Below the pieces are notes generated by a model that saw only the letters and a list, made by a program, of their open reading frames with translations, was not told where the DNA came from and did no database searches. DNA of 64,000 nucleotides, from assembly GCA_963658575.1 (NCBI GenBank), contig CAVKQB010000005.1, positions 1 to 64,000 on the forward strand. The letters are read 5' to 3'. Both the position numbers and the translations under genes were made by a program. Every line of letters begins with the position of its first letter. Position 1 is the stretch's first letter. Below, in pieces: positions 35,848 through 45,075 of the stretch. The stretch comes from W0P28-013 sp963658575. GTDB taxonomy: Bacteria > Bacteroidota > Bacteroidia > Bacteroidales > Paludibacteraceae.

Positions 35848-36612
35848 ATGCTATTCCCCGAACCCGTTTTTGGACCGATACATAGCCGCCGTTTGGGCGC
35901 GTCGCTGGGCGTGAATCTGTTGCCTCCCAACGCCAAAGTCTGTTCGTTCGAGTGTGTCTATTGCGAGTGCGGTTTTGCCACAGCACACGGCGAAGCGCGC
36001 ATTCCGTCGCGGCACGACATACGCGAAAAACTCGAAGCAAAACTGCGCGATTTGGCCGCTGCCAATGCGCCCGTCGATGTTATCACGTTTGCGGGCAACG
36101 GCGAACCGACTCTGCACCCACATTTCGGCGAAATAATCGACGATACCATCGCTCTGCGCAACCGCTACTATCCGTCGGCCAAGGTGAGCGTGCTGTCGAA
36201 TGCCACGCGTATACACCGTCCCAGCGTGCGTGCAGCGTTGCTCAAGGTGGACAACAACATTCTGAAACTCGATTCGGCCATCGAAGCCACCGCGCAACTG
36301 ATAAACCAACCGCGTAATCCCGATTTTTCGATAGCGAAAATCGTCGATGAAATCGCGACTTTCGACAATGCCGTGGTGCAAACGCTGTTCTTCACAGGCG
36401 ACTACAAAGGGCAGCACATCGACAACACGACAGAGCCCGAAATTGCGGCTTGGCTCGATGCGTTGCGCAAAATCAATCCGCGGCAAGTGATGATTTACTC
36501 GCTCGACCGCGCCACGCCCGTCGAAAATCTGAAAAAAGCCTCTCAAGCGACCCTCGATGCCATCGCTGCGCGCGTGCAGGCGTTGGGCTACGACACGCTG
36601 GTGGCGCAATAA
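35848..36612 (+). CDS. radical SAM domain protein
   Basis: A 254-residue radical SAM enzyme with the cluster motif CSFECVYC (Cys32, Cys36, Cys39). It starts FPEPVFGPIHSRRLGASLGV, which resembles the family of small radical SAM proteins annotated only generally in Bacteroidota and Firmicutes. GNGEPTLHPHF near residue 70 is the GGEP-equivalent SAM-binding motif. The substrate is unknown. It lies between ribD and a GT-B gene on the same strand with short gaps, so a shared transcript is likely, but nothing indicates a common pathway. Confidence 0.85.
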   Translation: MLFPEPVFGPIHSRRLGASLGVNLLPPNAKVCSFECVYCECGFATAHGEARIPSRHDIREKLEAKLRDLAAANAPVDVITFAGNGEPTLHPHFGEIIDDTIALRNRYYPSAKVSVLSNATRIHRPSVRAALLKVDNNILKLDSAIEATAQLINQPRNPDFSIAKIVDEIATFDNAVVQTLFFTGDYKGQHIDNTTEPEIAAWLDALRKINPRQVMIYSLDRATPVENLKKASQATLDAIAARVQALGYDTLVAQ

Positions 36613-36623
36613 ACGCAAACAGA

Positions 36624-37622
36624 ATGAACGCGCTGCTGCCCAAAGCCATCGCCCAAGTCAAAGGCAACCGCATTTTGGTTTGCCCGCTCGATTGGGGGTT
36701 GGGACACGCTACGCGTTGTGTGCCGATAATCAACGAGTTGATGGCGGCGGGCAAGCAGGTGATTTTGGCTGCCGATGGCGCAGCGTACCAGTTTTTGCAG
36801 TGCGAATTTCCCGATGTGCCGCTCGTGCGCTTTGCTGGACTCACGGTGCGCTATTCCGCTTCGCGCTCGCAGGTGTGGGCGATGTTGGCGCAGTTGCCGA
36901 AATTTGTCGTTCAGATAGCCCGCGAACACCGTAAGTTGCAGAAAATCACTGCGATGCACAACATCGACGCGGTCATTTCCGACAACCGTTTTGGGCTTTG
37001 GACACGGCGCGCGCAGTGCATCTACATCACGCACCAACTGATGGTGAAGATGCCGCCGCATGGGCGTTTTTGGGAGAAAACCGTTTGGCGAATCCACCGG
37101 AGAATCATTCAAAAGTACGATTTTTGCTGGATTCCCGACAGCGACACCGAGCGGCTGGCTGGCGATTTGGTGCACAAATACAAATTGCCAAAAAATGGCG
37201 TTTTCATCGGCATAATTTCACGTTTCGATGCATCAGAAAAGAGCGCAGAACCGGCGGTTTTTGCAGCCGTTGGCATCGCATCGGGACCCGAACCGCAACG
37301 CACGCGCTTCGAGGAGCAGTTGGTGCGCCTTTTGGCGGCCGAAAAGGGGCGTTGTCTTGTTGTGCGCGGCCTGCCAAACGCGCCACACACGCCGCCAGAT
37401 GTGGGCGACATCGTCTTTCGCAACCACCTGACAACCAGCGAGATGCAGCGGATTTTACAAACCACGCCACGCATCGTTTGCCGTTCGGGCTACTCCACAC
37501 TGATGGATCTGCACACGCTCGGCCGCACCGCCACGCTGGTGCCAACGCCCGGGCAGACCGAGCAGGAGTATTTGGCGCAATATGCCACACGGTTTGGCTT
37601 CGACACGCTCGCCCAAGACTAA
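36624..37622 (+). CDS. MurG/GT28-like glycosyltransferase-related protein
   Basis: A 332-residue protein with the GT-B N-terminal signature LVCPLDWGLGHATRCVPIINEL (glycine loop near residues 24-28), as in GT1/GT28 enzymes and Bacteroidota proteins of undefined substrate. The C-terminal half has CRSGYSTLMDLHTLGRTATLVPTPGQTEQEYLA, the donor-sugar loop with a GQTEQ ending common in this group. No membrane helix is seen. The start at 36624 follows the radical SAM gene by 11 bases; the longer frame overlapping that gene is rejected. Donor and acceptor are unknown. Confidence 0.75.
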   Translation: MNALLPKAIAQVKGNRILVCPLDWGLGHATRCVPIINELMAAGKQVILAADGAAYQFLQCEFPDVPLVRFAGLTVRYSASRSQVWAMLAQLPKFVVQIAREHRKLQKITAMHNIDAVISDNRFGLWTRRAQCIYITHQLMVKMPPHGRFWEKTVWRIHRRIIQKYDFCWIPDSDTERLAGDLVHKYKLPKNGVFIGIISRFDASEKSAEPAVFAAVGIASGPEPQRTRFEEQLVRLLAAEKGRCLVVRGLPNAPHTPPDVGDIVFRNHLTTSEMQRILQTTPRIVCRSGYSTLMDLHTLGRTATLVPTPGQTEQEYLAQYATRFGFDTLAQD

Positions 37623-37741
37623 AATTTCGGAAAGTAAAAAAGTGGCGTTTTCATCGGCATTTTTTGCATATACACGTGTGCAAAATTTGGGTGAAAACGA
37701 AAAAAGTGTGCCGAAGATACTCGTTCGTCCAAAAAAATGCC

Positions 37742-37749
37742 TACATTTG
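37742..37749 (+). promoter_or_regulatory. -7 box upstream of the GT9 gene
   Basis: TACATTTG fits TAnnTTTG about 86 bases before the ATG at 37836. The -33 element is not clear. Confidence 0.4.
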
Positions 37750-37835
37750 TAGTTTGAATCGGCAGGCAAAAAACTGCGGTAAAACGGAGAGAAATTTATT
37801 TTTTTGCCGCCGCTGCTGCAAAATTTGTGGACGCT

Positions 37836-38861
37836 ATGAGAGTGCTTATCATCTGTTTTTCGGGCATCAGCAACGTGGCATCTGTTGTGCCACCGCTCGA
37901 TGCGCTCGACAGGCGGTATCCTCAGCACGAATTTACGGTGTTGAGCAGGCACTTTTTGCAGCCGCTGTTCGCACATTTTGCGCACGTTACGTTTGTGGGA
38001 GCCGACATTCGCCGCAAGCACAAAGGGCTGCGTGGTGCGCTCAAACTCTTCGGCGAATTGCGCCGCCAGCGGTTCGATGTGGTAGTCGATTTGCAAGATG
38101 CGCCGCGCACACGGCTATTGCGCCGGCTTTTTCGCCTTTTTGGTGCAAAAGTGGTAGTGGTCGACAAGCAGCGCGCCGAACGTCGCCGGTTGATACGCCG
38201 TGGAGCGTTGCGCTACAAGCCGCTGAAAACCATTTTCGAGCGTTACAGCGAAGCCTTCGGGCAGATAGGGCTGCAAACCGACGACCAATTTGTGCGTATT
38301 CCGCCCGCTTCGGACGAAAAACGGCAGAAGGTGGTCGAAATATACGGCGAAAAACGCGGACATTGGATTGGCATCGCCCCACTGTCGATAGCGCGCGGCA
38401 AAACGTTGCCGTTTCGGAAGACAAAAAACGTCATCCGCCACTTCGACAGCCAGCCCGACACCAAGATATTTCTGTTTGGCGCAGGCGAGATGGAAAACGA
38501 ACTCTTGGGCGATTGGCAGACCGTGTTCACCAACGTGTATGCCGTGCATACATCGCTCAAACTCGACGAAGAGTTGGCGCTGATGGAGCAGTTGGACGTG
38601 ATGGTAACGATGGATTCGGGCAACATGCACTTGGCTGCGCTCACCGCCACGCCTGTGGTGAGCATTTGGGGAGCCACGCACCCGTATGCGGGCTTTGGCG
38701 GCTGGCGACAACCGGCCGAAAACCAAGTGGGCGTCGATTTCTCGTGCCGGCCATGCACCGCACACGAAGCCAAACGGTGCAAATACGGCGACTACCGCTG
38801 CCTCGAAAGCATTCCGTCGGAAAAGATAATCGGCACCATCGAACGAGTTATAAATAGTTAG
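37836..38861 (+). CDS. glycosyltransferase family 9 (heptosyltransferase-like)
   Basis: A 341-residue GT-B enzyme of family 9. It begins MRVLIICFSGISNVASVVPPLDAL, the family's N-terminal glycine/serine loop. The C-terminal half contains IGIAPLSIARGKTLP and TMDSGNMHLAALTATPVVSIWGATHPYAGFGGW, the donor-binding region typical of LPS heptosyl- and related transferases. A Cys-rich CRPCTAHEAKRCKYGDYRC near the C-terminus is common in family 9 proteins. The ATG at 37836 is preferred over a GTG three codons upstream. It probably contributes to LPS core or O-glycan assembly. A repeat-rich region follows. Confidence 0.88.
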   Translation: MRVLIICFSGISNVASVVPPLDALDRRYPQHEFTVLSRHFLQPLFAHFAHVTFVGADIRRKHKGLRGALKLFGELRRQRFDVVVDLQDAPRTRLLRRLFRLFGAKVVVVDKQRAERRRLIRRGALRYKPLKTIFERYSEAFGQIGLQTDDQFVRIPPASDEKRQKVVEIYGEKRGHWIGIAPLSIARGKTLPFRKTKNVIRHFDSQPDTKIFLFGAGEMENELLGDWQTVFTNVYAVHTSLKLDEELALMEQLDVMVTMDSGNMHLAALTATPVVSIWGATHPYAGFGGWRQPAENQVGVDFSCRPCTAHEAKRCKYGDYRCLESIPSEKIIGTIERVINS

Positions 38862-39234
38862 TAGTGAGAAGTGAGTAATTAGTAGTGAGGAGTGAGGAAT
38901 GAGATTAGAAATGAGAAATTAGGAGTGAGGAATTAGGAGTTGTTGGGCGCGATTCTGTCCCTCTGCTTGGAGCGAAGCGGAAAGATAGGGGGACGAGGAG
39001 CGATAGCGACGGAGGGGGTTCTTTCCTAATTAAGAATTATGAATTAAGAATTTTTTCGGTAAGCGAGAGCAGAGTCAAACTTGTTTGAACTATGCCGAGC
39101 GGAGAAAAAAAGCGCGTAGCGAATGAATAATAATCCTCAAATAACCAAATAACCAAATCCACAGAAACTTAGAAACGCGCGTAGCGCAATCAAATAACCA
39201 AATCCACAGAAATTTAGAAACAATACGAAAAACT
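38862..39234. repeat. repeat cluster upstream of parA (copy 1 of a composite module)
   Basis: No gene. In order: GAGTGAGGA-type heptamers (about 38862-38940), a 66-bp GC-rich repeat from CTGTCCCTCTGC to GGAGGGGGTT (38955-39020), AATTAAGAATT runs, and an approximately 75-bp module from TTTTTTCGGTAAGCGAGAGC to GCGCGTAGCGAATG (39051-39124), then AACCAAATCCACAGAAA twice. The same two main modules recur in the same order at 42125-42283, as direct repeats bracketing parA-parB-DUF5683. Confidence 0.8.
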
Positions 39235-39993
39235 ATGGGTAAAATAATTGCAATTGCCAACCAAAAAGGCGGTGTAGGCAAAACCACCACAAGCATCAAT
39301 TTGGCGGCCTCGCTTGCGCACTACGGCAAGAAAGTGCTGCTCGTAGATGCCGACCCACAGGCCAACGCCTCGACGGGGCTCGGGTTCGACATCAAAAACC
39401 AAGACAAAACCATCTACCAAAGCCTCATCGGCAAAATAGAGATGCGCGAAGCCGTGCGCCACACCGAAGTCGAAAACCTCGACCTCGTTACGTCCGACAT
39501 CAATCTGGTGGGCGTAGAGGTGGAACTGTACGAAGTGGCCGACCGCGAACTCTACATGCGCCGCGCGCTGAATCAGGTGAAAGACGACTACGACTACATA
39601 CTGATAGACTGCTCGCCGTCGCTCGGACTGATTACGCTCAATGCGCTCACCGCCGCCAATTCAGTGATCATACCCGTGCAGAGCGAATACTTTGCGCTCG
39701 AAGGCATCGGCAAACTGCTGCACACCATCAAACTGCTGAAAGGCCAATTGAATCCGTCGCTCAAAATCGAAGGCTTCGTGCTGACCATGTTCGACGCACG
39801 CTTGCGCCACGCCAACCAAGTGGCCACCGAAGTGAAGAGCCATTTTGGCGATATGGTGTTCAACACTATGATTCAGCGCAACGTGAAACTGAGCGAAGCC
39901 GCCAGTTACGGGCAGCCAGTGCTGCAATACGACCCCGAATCGCGCGGCGCCATCAACTATCTCGATTTGGCCAAAGAACTTATTAACCGTTAG
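39235..39993 (+). CDS. parA: chromosome partitioning ATPase ParA/Soj
   Basis: A 252-residue deviant Walker ATPase that drives segregation of ParB-bound origin regions along the nucleoid. The Walker A motif KGGVGKTT is at residues 11-18, the A' motif VLLVDADPQANAS near 42, and YDYILIDCSPSLG (Walker B) near 120. It is short, without an N-terminal HTH, as in chromosomal Soj proteins. parB follows 367 bases downstream, separated by a repeat cluster, which is an unusually wide gap for this pair. No parS-like palindrome was seen nearby. Confidence 0.95.
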   Translation: MGKIIAIANQKGGVGKTTTSINLAASLAHYGKKVLLVDADPQANASTGLGFDIKNQDKTIYQSLIGKIEMREAVRHTEVENLDLVTSDINLVGVEVELYEVADRELYMRRALNQVKDDYDYILIDCSPSLGLITLNALTAANSVIIPVQSEYFALEGIGKLLHTIKLLKGQLNPSLKIEGFVLTMFDARLRHANQVATEVKSHFGDMVFNTMIQRNVKLSEAASYGQPVLQYDPESRGAINYLDLAKELINR

Positions 39994-40360
39994 TCGCAAG
40001 ATATGAGTAGCAAGACACAAGACAATTAGAACAAAGAGCAATTGAATTAGTAGCAAGATATGAGTAGCAAGTAGCAAGAAAATTTTAGAAATGAGGAGTT
40101 AGGAGTGAGAAGTGAGGAATGCATAATTGTTCGCACCAAGTTGTCCTTGCTCTTTATTCTATGTTCTTTGTTCTAAAAAATTGCAAATCCCGCGCAACCA
40201 AATAACCAAAAACCTAAAAACAAAAATTGCGGTAGCAATTTTGAGAAACCTAGAAACGTGCGAAGCACGAGAAACTTAGAAACAGCGCGAAGCGCAAAAA
40301 ACTTAGAAACCTAGAAACGTGCGTAGCACGAAAACAATCAACCAAAGATTTCAAAAACCA
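39994..40360. repeat. repeat cluster between parA and parB
   Basis: No gene. It holds GTAGCAAGATATGAG duplications (about 39995-40080), GAGTGAG heptamers, the CTTTATTCTATGTTCTTTG / TTCTAAAAAATTGC module (about 40148-40183, also at about 20611), and repeated GAAACTTAGAAAC / GTGCGTAGCACGA hairpin units (about 40250-40335). It separates two genes normally adjacent. Confidence 0.7.
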
Positions 40361-41236
40361 ATGGCAAAACAACCCGCTTTGGGGCGCGGACTTAGTGCCC
40401 TGATTCAAGACATCGAAATAGATGCGCAGCCGCAAGGAGGCTCGTCGATAAACGAAATAGCGATGGCGCAGATAGAAGCCAATCCCGCCCAACCACGCAC
40501 CACGTTCGACGACGATGCGCTGGCCGAATTGGCCGACTCGATACGCGCTTTTGGCGTGATTTCGCCCATCACACTGCGCAAAATCGACGACGAACACTAC
40601 CAGATTATCGCCGGCGAACGGCGTTGGCGCGCTGCAAAATTGGCTGGGCTCGACCGCATTCCAGCCTACATCAAAACCGCCGACGACGAAAAACAGGTGC
40701 AGTTGATGGCACTCATCGAAAACATACAGCGCGAAGACCTGAACGCCATCGAAATAGCGCTGAGTTACCACAAATTGATGAACGACTACAACCTGACACA
40801 AGAGGCACTCAGCAAGCAAGTGGGCAAAAAACGCGCCACCATAGCCAACTATGTGCGGCTGCTCAAACTGCCCGCCGAAGTACAACTCGGCATCAAAGAC
40901 GGCAAAATAGATATGGGACATGCACGCGCATTGGCGGGCATCGAAAACGCCGCCGACCAAATAGCCGTGTACGAGCGCATATTGGACGAAAACTTGCCCG
41001 TGCGCGCGGTGGAAGAGTTGGTGAAAAACTCGACAGAAATCGCCTCGGGCACCCAAAAGCGACCATCGGTCAAAACGACCAAGCACGCCGAACTGGCCGA
41101 ACGCATAGCGCACATCGTAGGCGCACCGACGCAAATAACCACCGCCGAAAACGGCAGCGGCAAACTGACCATCAAATTTGGGTCGGCCGACGAACTGAAC
41201 AGACTTGTAGAAACACTCCAAAAACTGGCAAACTGA
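40361..41236 (+). CDS. parB: chromosome partitioning protein ParB/Spo0J
   Basis: A 291-residue ParB that binds parS sites and spreads as a CTP-dependent clamp. The N-terminus MAKQPALGRGLSALIQD is typical for Bacteroidota ParB. The CTP-binding motifs are NPAQPRTTFDD and ITLRKIDDEHYQIIAGERRWRAAKLAGL near residues 63-90. The HTH segment is TQEALSKQVGKKRATIANYVRLLKLP near 145-170, and a C-terminal dimerisation region follows. The ATG at 40361 is preferred over an upstream GTG at 40319 that reads into a repeat unit. It is followed five bases later by DUF5683. Confidence 0.95.
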   Translation: MAKQPALGRGLSALIQDIEIDAQPQGGSSINEIAMAQIEANPAQPRTTFDDDALAELADSIRAFGVISPITLRKIDDEHYQIIAGERRWRAAKLAGLDRIPAYIKTADDEKQVQLMALIENIQREDLNAIEIALSYHKLMNDYNLTQEALSKQVGKKRATIANYVRLLKLPAEVQLGIKDGKIDMGHARALAGIENAADQIAVYERILDENLPVRAVEELVKNSTEIASGTQKRPSVKTTKHAELAERIAHIVGAPTQITTAENGSGKLTIKFGSADELNRLVETLQKLAN

Positions 41237-41241
41237 CCACA

Positions 41242-41916
41242 ATGACCAAACGTCTTGCTCTCGCAATCGGTATTTTGGCGGCAAGCCTCGCAGGTTTGCA
41301 CGCACAGACACCCGCAGACGGCTTCGCCCCACAAGTGCAAGCCGACGAGCAAGTGTTCACCGTGTCCGACACGGCCGTATTTTTCACCGAAGCGCGGCCG
41401 GCACCCGTCCAACGCCACTACGACCACGAAGTGTGGCTGCCCGACCCCAAGAAATCGCTTTGGTACGCATTCATATTCCCCGGTTTGGGGCAAATATACA
41501 ACCGCAGTTATTGGAAATTGCCGATAGTTTACGGCGGCACCATCGGGTTTGTCTATGGCATAACGTGGAACAACCGCTACTACCAAGAGTACTCGCGCGC
41601 CTACCGCGATGTGATGGGCAGCAACCCCACGGGGCGCAGTTACGACAATCTGCTGCCGCCCGGCACCGACCCAACATCGGATTACGCCAAAAATTTGCTC
41701 AAAAGCCAGCACAACACCTACCGCCGCTACCGCGACTTGTGCATCGTGGGAGCCGTGGCGTTTTATGCGCTCACCATCGTCGAGGCCTATGTCGATGCGC
41801 AATTGGCCGACTTCGACATCAGTCCCGACCTGTCGATGCATGTGCGCCCCACCGTCTTTCTCACCGAAAACAACCAAAACCCAAATTTCGGTGTGGGCGT
41901 GGGGATTAAATTTTAG
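41242..41916 (+). CDS. DUF5683 domain exported protein
   Basis: A 224-residue protein with a signal peptide (LALAIGILAASLAGLHAQ) and the DUF5683 core around residues 70-180, including PKKSLWYAFIFPGLGQIYNRSYWKLPIVYG with two hydrophobic helices. Function is unknown. Members commonly follow parB in Bacteroidota and precede cell-wall genes. It starts five bases after parB and is probably co-transcribed. The central YYQEYSRAYRDVMG and KSQHNTYRRYRDL segments are the conserved aromatic stretches of the family. Confidence 0.88.
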   Translation: MTKRLALAIGILAASLAGLHAQTPADGFAPQVQADEQVFTVSDTAVFFTEARPAPVQRHYDHEVWLPDPKKSLWYAFIFPGLGQIYNRSYWKLPIVYGGTIGFVYGITWNNRYYQEYSRAYRDVMGSNPTGRSYDNLLPPGTDPTSDYAKNLLKSQHNTYRRYRDLCIVGAVAFYALTIVEAYVDAQLADFDISPDLSMHVRPTVFLTENNQNPNFGVGVGIKF

Positions 41917-42348
41917 TTAGCAGTTAGTAGTGAGCAGTGAGGAGTTAGGAATGAGGAGTGGTGCGGCGAAGCCGCAATTTCAAGAACAAAGAATATAGAA
42001 CATAGAGCAAAGACTTTTTAATTATCTAATTATTTAATTTCCAATTATTTAATCAATTTTAGATTTCGAATTGACAGATTGAGGATTCAATGATTCAATA
42101 AATCAATAAGTCAATGATTCATTTCTGTCCCTCTGCCGAGCGCAGCGAGGATAGGGGGACGAGGAGCGACAGCGACGGAGGGGGTTGAAACCAATTAAGA
42201 ATTAAGAATTTTTTCGGTAAGCGAGAGCAGAGTCAAACTTGTTTGAACTATGCCGAGCGGAGAAAAAATGCGCGCAGCGAATTAAGAATGAATAATAATC
42301 TCCAAATAATCAAATAACCAAATCTCCAAAAGCCAAAAAAACTTTCCT
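41917..42348. repeat. repeat cluster downstream of the par operon (copy 2 of the composite module)
   Basis: No gene. It contains GAGTGAGGAGTTAGG heptamers, AGAACAAAGAATATAGAAC (the inverse of the module at about 40150), TTCAATAAATCAATAAG-type runs, a 62-bp GC-rich repeat (42125-42186) nearly identical to the inverted copy at 59083-59143, and the TTTTTTCGGTAAGCGAGAGC module (42209-42283) shared with 39051-39124. Confidence 0.8.
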
Positions 42349-43302
42349 GTGAATCGCTTTCTGTTTTTTTCGCGTGGCCAGCAAATCGGCATCATCGTGC
42401 TGTTGGTGCTGATAGCGGCGGTGGTGGCACTCGACGTGTTGCTGCCACGCTTGGTGGCTCCACACGACGACACGTACGAGAGCGATTCGGTGTTTGTGGC
42501 GCAAGTGGCCGCCTTCGAGCAGTCGCTGCGCGACAAACCCAAACCTGTTTGGCAATCGCCTTTCGAGGCGCGCCACAAAGAACCGAAGCAGACCGATTTT
42601 GACGCGCCCACACGCCTCGCGCCATTCGATTTCGACCCGAACACGCTCGATTCGGCCGAATTTGTGCGCATGGGCTTCAAACCTTACGACGTGCGCCGCA
42701 TCATGTCGTTCAGGCGGAAAGGCAAGCAGTTTCGCACCGCCGAATTTTTTGTGGAGTTTTGCCGGCTCGAACCCGAAGAGGCCGAAAAACTGTTGCCGCA
42801 CGTGCTTATTGCCGCAGTGGCGCCAGCCAAAACCGACACCACCGCACAGAAGCCACGCAAAGCGTATGTGCATATAGAACTGAACGCCGCCGACACCGCC
42901 GAACTGCAACGCATGCCGGGCATCGGCAGCGGACGCGCCAAACAGATAGTGGGTTACCGTCGCCAATTGGGCGGTTTTGCCCACGTCGGGCAGTTGCTCG
43001 AAATCAACAATTTTCCGCAGGAGGTATTCGACAAAACTGCGCCATATCTATCTGTAAACCAAACACTTATCGAGAAAATACAGATAAACAAAGCCAGCGT
43101 CGAACGGCTGAAAAAGCACCCGTACATCGATTTTTACCAAGCGAAAGCCATCTACGAACTGCGGCGCATGCGAGGCACGCTGCACAACATCGACGAACTG
43201 AAAACGCTGAAAGAGAGGAAAGAGTTCGACGGCTACGATTTCGACCGACTTGCGCCATATCTCGATTTCAGCGAAATAAAATACGACTACAAACGAAAAT
43301 AA
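42349..43302 (+). CDS. helix-hairpin-helix (ComEA-like) membrane-anchored protein
   Basis: A 317-residue protein with an N-terminal membrane helix (about 13-33, IIVLLVLIAAVVALDVLL) and three helix-hairpin-helix units. These are FDPNTLDSAEFVRMGFKPYD (about 85-104), IELNAADTAELQRMPGIGSGRAKQ (about 180-203) and INKASVERLKKHPYIDFYQAKAIYEL (about 245-270). The pattern resembles ComEA-type DNA-binding repeats, so periplasmic DNA binding is plausible, but the function is unproven. The start is a GTG; no in-frame ATG gives the full membrane helix. porQ follows after 28 bases. Confidence 0.8.
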   Translation: MNRFLFFSRGQQIGIIVLLVLIAAVVALDVLLPRLVAPHDDTYESDSVFVAQVAAFEQSLRDKPKPVWQSPFEARHKEPKQTDFDAPTRLAPFDFDPNTLDSAEFVRMGFKPYDVRRIMSFRRKGKQFRTAEFFVEFCRLEPEEAEKLLPHVLIAAVAPAKTDTTAQKPRKAYVHIELNAADTAELQRMPGIGSGRAKQIVGYRRQLGGFAHVGQLLEINNFPQEVFDKTAPYLSVNQTLIEKIQINKASVERLKKHPYIDFYQAKAIYELRRMRGTLHNIDELKTLKERKEFDGYDFDRLAPYLDFSEIKYDYKRK

Positions 43303-43330
43303 AAGTCCCGTTTATCCGTTACAATAATAG

Positions 43331-44365
43331 ATGAAAAAACGTCTGTACATACTTGCCCTCTGTAGCGTTTGTGCTTTGGCGGCATTTGCCCAAGCGGGGC
43401 GCGACACCTACCAATTCCTCAATTTGCCGACATCCGCCCGATTGGCATCGTTTGGCGGTGCTAACGTGTCGATAAACGACGGCGACCTGAACATGGCGTT
43501 CCAAAATCCGGCACTGATGAGCGGCAGCACGCACAATGTGCTGACATTCAACTACATGTACTACATTTCGGACATCAATCTGGCATCGGTGGCCTACGGA
43601 CGCTCGTTCGGGCAAGACAACCACATGCTGTTCGGCATACAGTATATCGACTACGGCAAATTTACCGAAACCTCCGCCACCGACGTCGAACTTGGCACAT
43701 TCACCGCCAAGGATTTTGCCCTCTATGTGGGCTACGCACGCACCTTGCCGCTCGGATTCACCGTGGCCGCCACCTGCAAACCCATCTATTCGGTTTACGA
43801 ACGCTACCAGAGTTTCGGTTTGGCGTTCGATATCGGCGCGCACTACCAAAACGACACGCTCGGACTCTCCGTCGGACTCACGCTGCGCAATGCTGGCTGG
43901 CAATTCACCGGCTACTACTCCATCGACGGTAAGCAACACCGCGAAACCTTGCCGCTCGACCTCGAACTTGGCATCTCCGAACGGTTTCAACACGCGCCCA
44001 TACGCCTGTCGCTCACCATACACAATATGCAACACTGGAACCTCGGCTACGAACGCGCCAGCAAAGTGCTCGAAGCCGAAAGCACCACCGACAACGTGAA
44101 ATGGTACGACATGATGTTCCGCCACACCATTTGGACAGTGGAGATACTACCCACGAAAAATCTCTTCTTCGCCGTGAGCTACAACCACCGCCGCCGCGCC
44201 GAACTATCGACCAAAGATTGGAAAACCGCCGCCGGATTTACCTTCGGAGCGGGCATCAAAATAAAAATGTTCAACGTCGGATTTTCGCTGGTGCCGTACC
44301 AAGTGGGCAACCTCTCGTACCACGCCACGCTGGGAGTCAATCTGGCCGAATTCGGCGTGAAATAG
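43331..44365 (+). CDS. porQ: type IX secretion system protein PorQ
   Basis: A 344-residue outer-membrane beta-barrel with a signal peptide (LYILALCSVCALAAFAQ). The start of the mature protein, YQFLNLPTSARLASFGGANVS, and FQNPALMSGSTHNVLTF are diagnostic of PorQ, a T9SS component needed with PorU, PorV and PorZ for attaching secreted proteins. This fits the several T9SS-tailed proteins in the window. It ends 23 bases before cmk, a conserved neighbour in Bacteroidales. Alternating short beta strands run to the C-terminal VNLAEFGVK. Confidence 0.9.
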   Translation: MKKRLYILALCSVCALAAFAQAGRDTYQFLNLPTSARLASFGGANVSINDGDLNMAFQNPALMSGSTHNVLTFNYMYYISDINLASVAYGRSFGQDNHMLFGIQYIDYGKFTETSATDVELGTFTAKDFALYVGYARTLPLGFTVAATCKPIYSVYERYQSFGLAFDIGAHYQNDTLGLSVGLTLRNAGWQFTGYYSIDGKQHRETLPLDLELGISERFQHAPIRLSLTIHNMQHWNLGYERASKVLEAESTTDNVKWYDMMFRHTIWTVEILPTKNLFFAVSYNHRRRAELSTKDWKTAAGFTFGAGIKIKMFNVGFSLVPYQVGNLSYHATLGVNLAEFGVK

Positions 44366-44388
44366 CGCAACAAAACGAACCACTGCCT

Positions 44389-45072
44389 ATGAAACGAATC
44401 ATTGTGGCGATAGACGGCTACTCGTCGTGCGGCAAAAGCACCATGGCCAAGGAGTTGGCGCGCCGCGTGGGCTACGTCTATGTCGATACGGGAGCCATGT
44501 ACCGCGCTGTGTCGCTCTATGCGCTGCGCCACGGCATCATCACCGATAGCGACATCGACGAAAAACGCTTGCAGGAAGCCCTCGGCGACATCGACATCAA
44601 TTTCCGCACCAACGCTGCCGGCAAGCAGGAGACCTACCTGAACGGCGAAAACGTGGAGCAGGCCATACGCACGCTCGAAGTGGCCAACGGTGCAAGCCGC
44701 GTAAGCACCATCGGTTTCGTGCGCCGCGAACTGGTGCGCCAACAACAACGCATGGGCGCGCAAAAAGGCATCGTGATGGATGGGCGCGACATTGGCACCG
44801 TCGTCTTTCCCGAAGCCGAACTGAAACTTTTTCTCACCGCCTCGCCCGAAGTGCGCGCGCAACGCCGCTACGACGAGATGCGCGCCAAAGGCGAAGCCGC
44901 CGACTACGCCCAAGTGCTGGCCAATGTGAAAGAGCGCGACTACCGCGACACGCACCGAGCCGAAAGTCCGCTGCGCCAAGCCGCCGACGCCGTGCTGATC
45001 GACAACTCGCACATGACACCCGCCGAACAAAACGCACTGCTGCAACGCCTTTTCGACGAACGCACACGATAA
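44389..45072 (+). CDS. cmk: (d)CMP kinase
   Basis: A 227-residue nucleotide kinase that phosphorylates CMP and dCMP. The P-loop is GYSSCGKSTMAKELA at about residues 9-23. VYVDTGAMYRAVSLYAL forms the NMP-binding region, VMDGRDIGTVVFPEAELK is near 130, and a lid-like RYDEMRAKGE follows. I placed the start at 44389; the longer frame overlaps the porQ coding region. It is followed three bases later by the Fic gene, possibly on the same transcript. Confidence 0.95.
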   Translation: MKRIIVAIDGYSSCGKSTMAKELARRVGYVYVDTGAMYRAVSLYALRHGIITDSDIDEKRLQEALGDIDINFRTNAAGKQETYLNGENVEQAIRTLEVANGASRVSTIGFVRRELVRQQQRMGAQKGIVMDGRDIGTVVFPEAELKLFLTASPEVRAQRRYDEMRAKGEAADYAQVLANVKERDYRDTHRAESPLRQAADAVLIDNSHMTPAEQNALLQRLFDERTR

Positions 45073-45075
45073 AAC

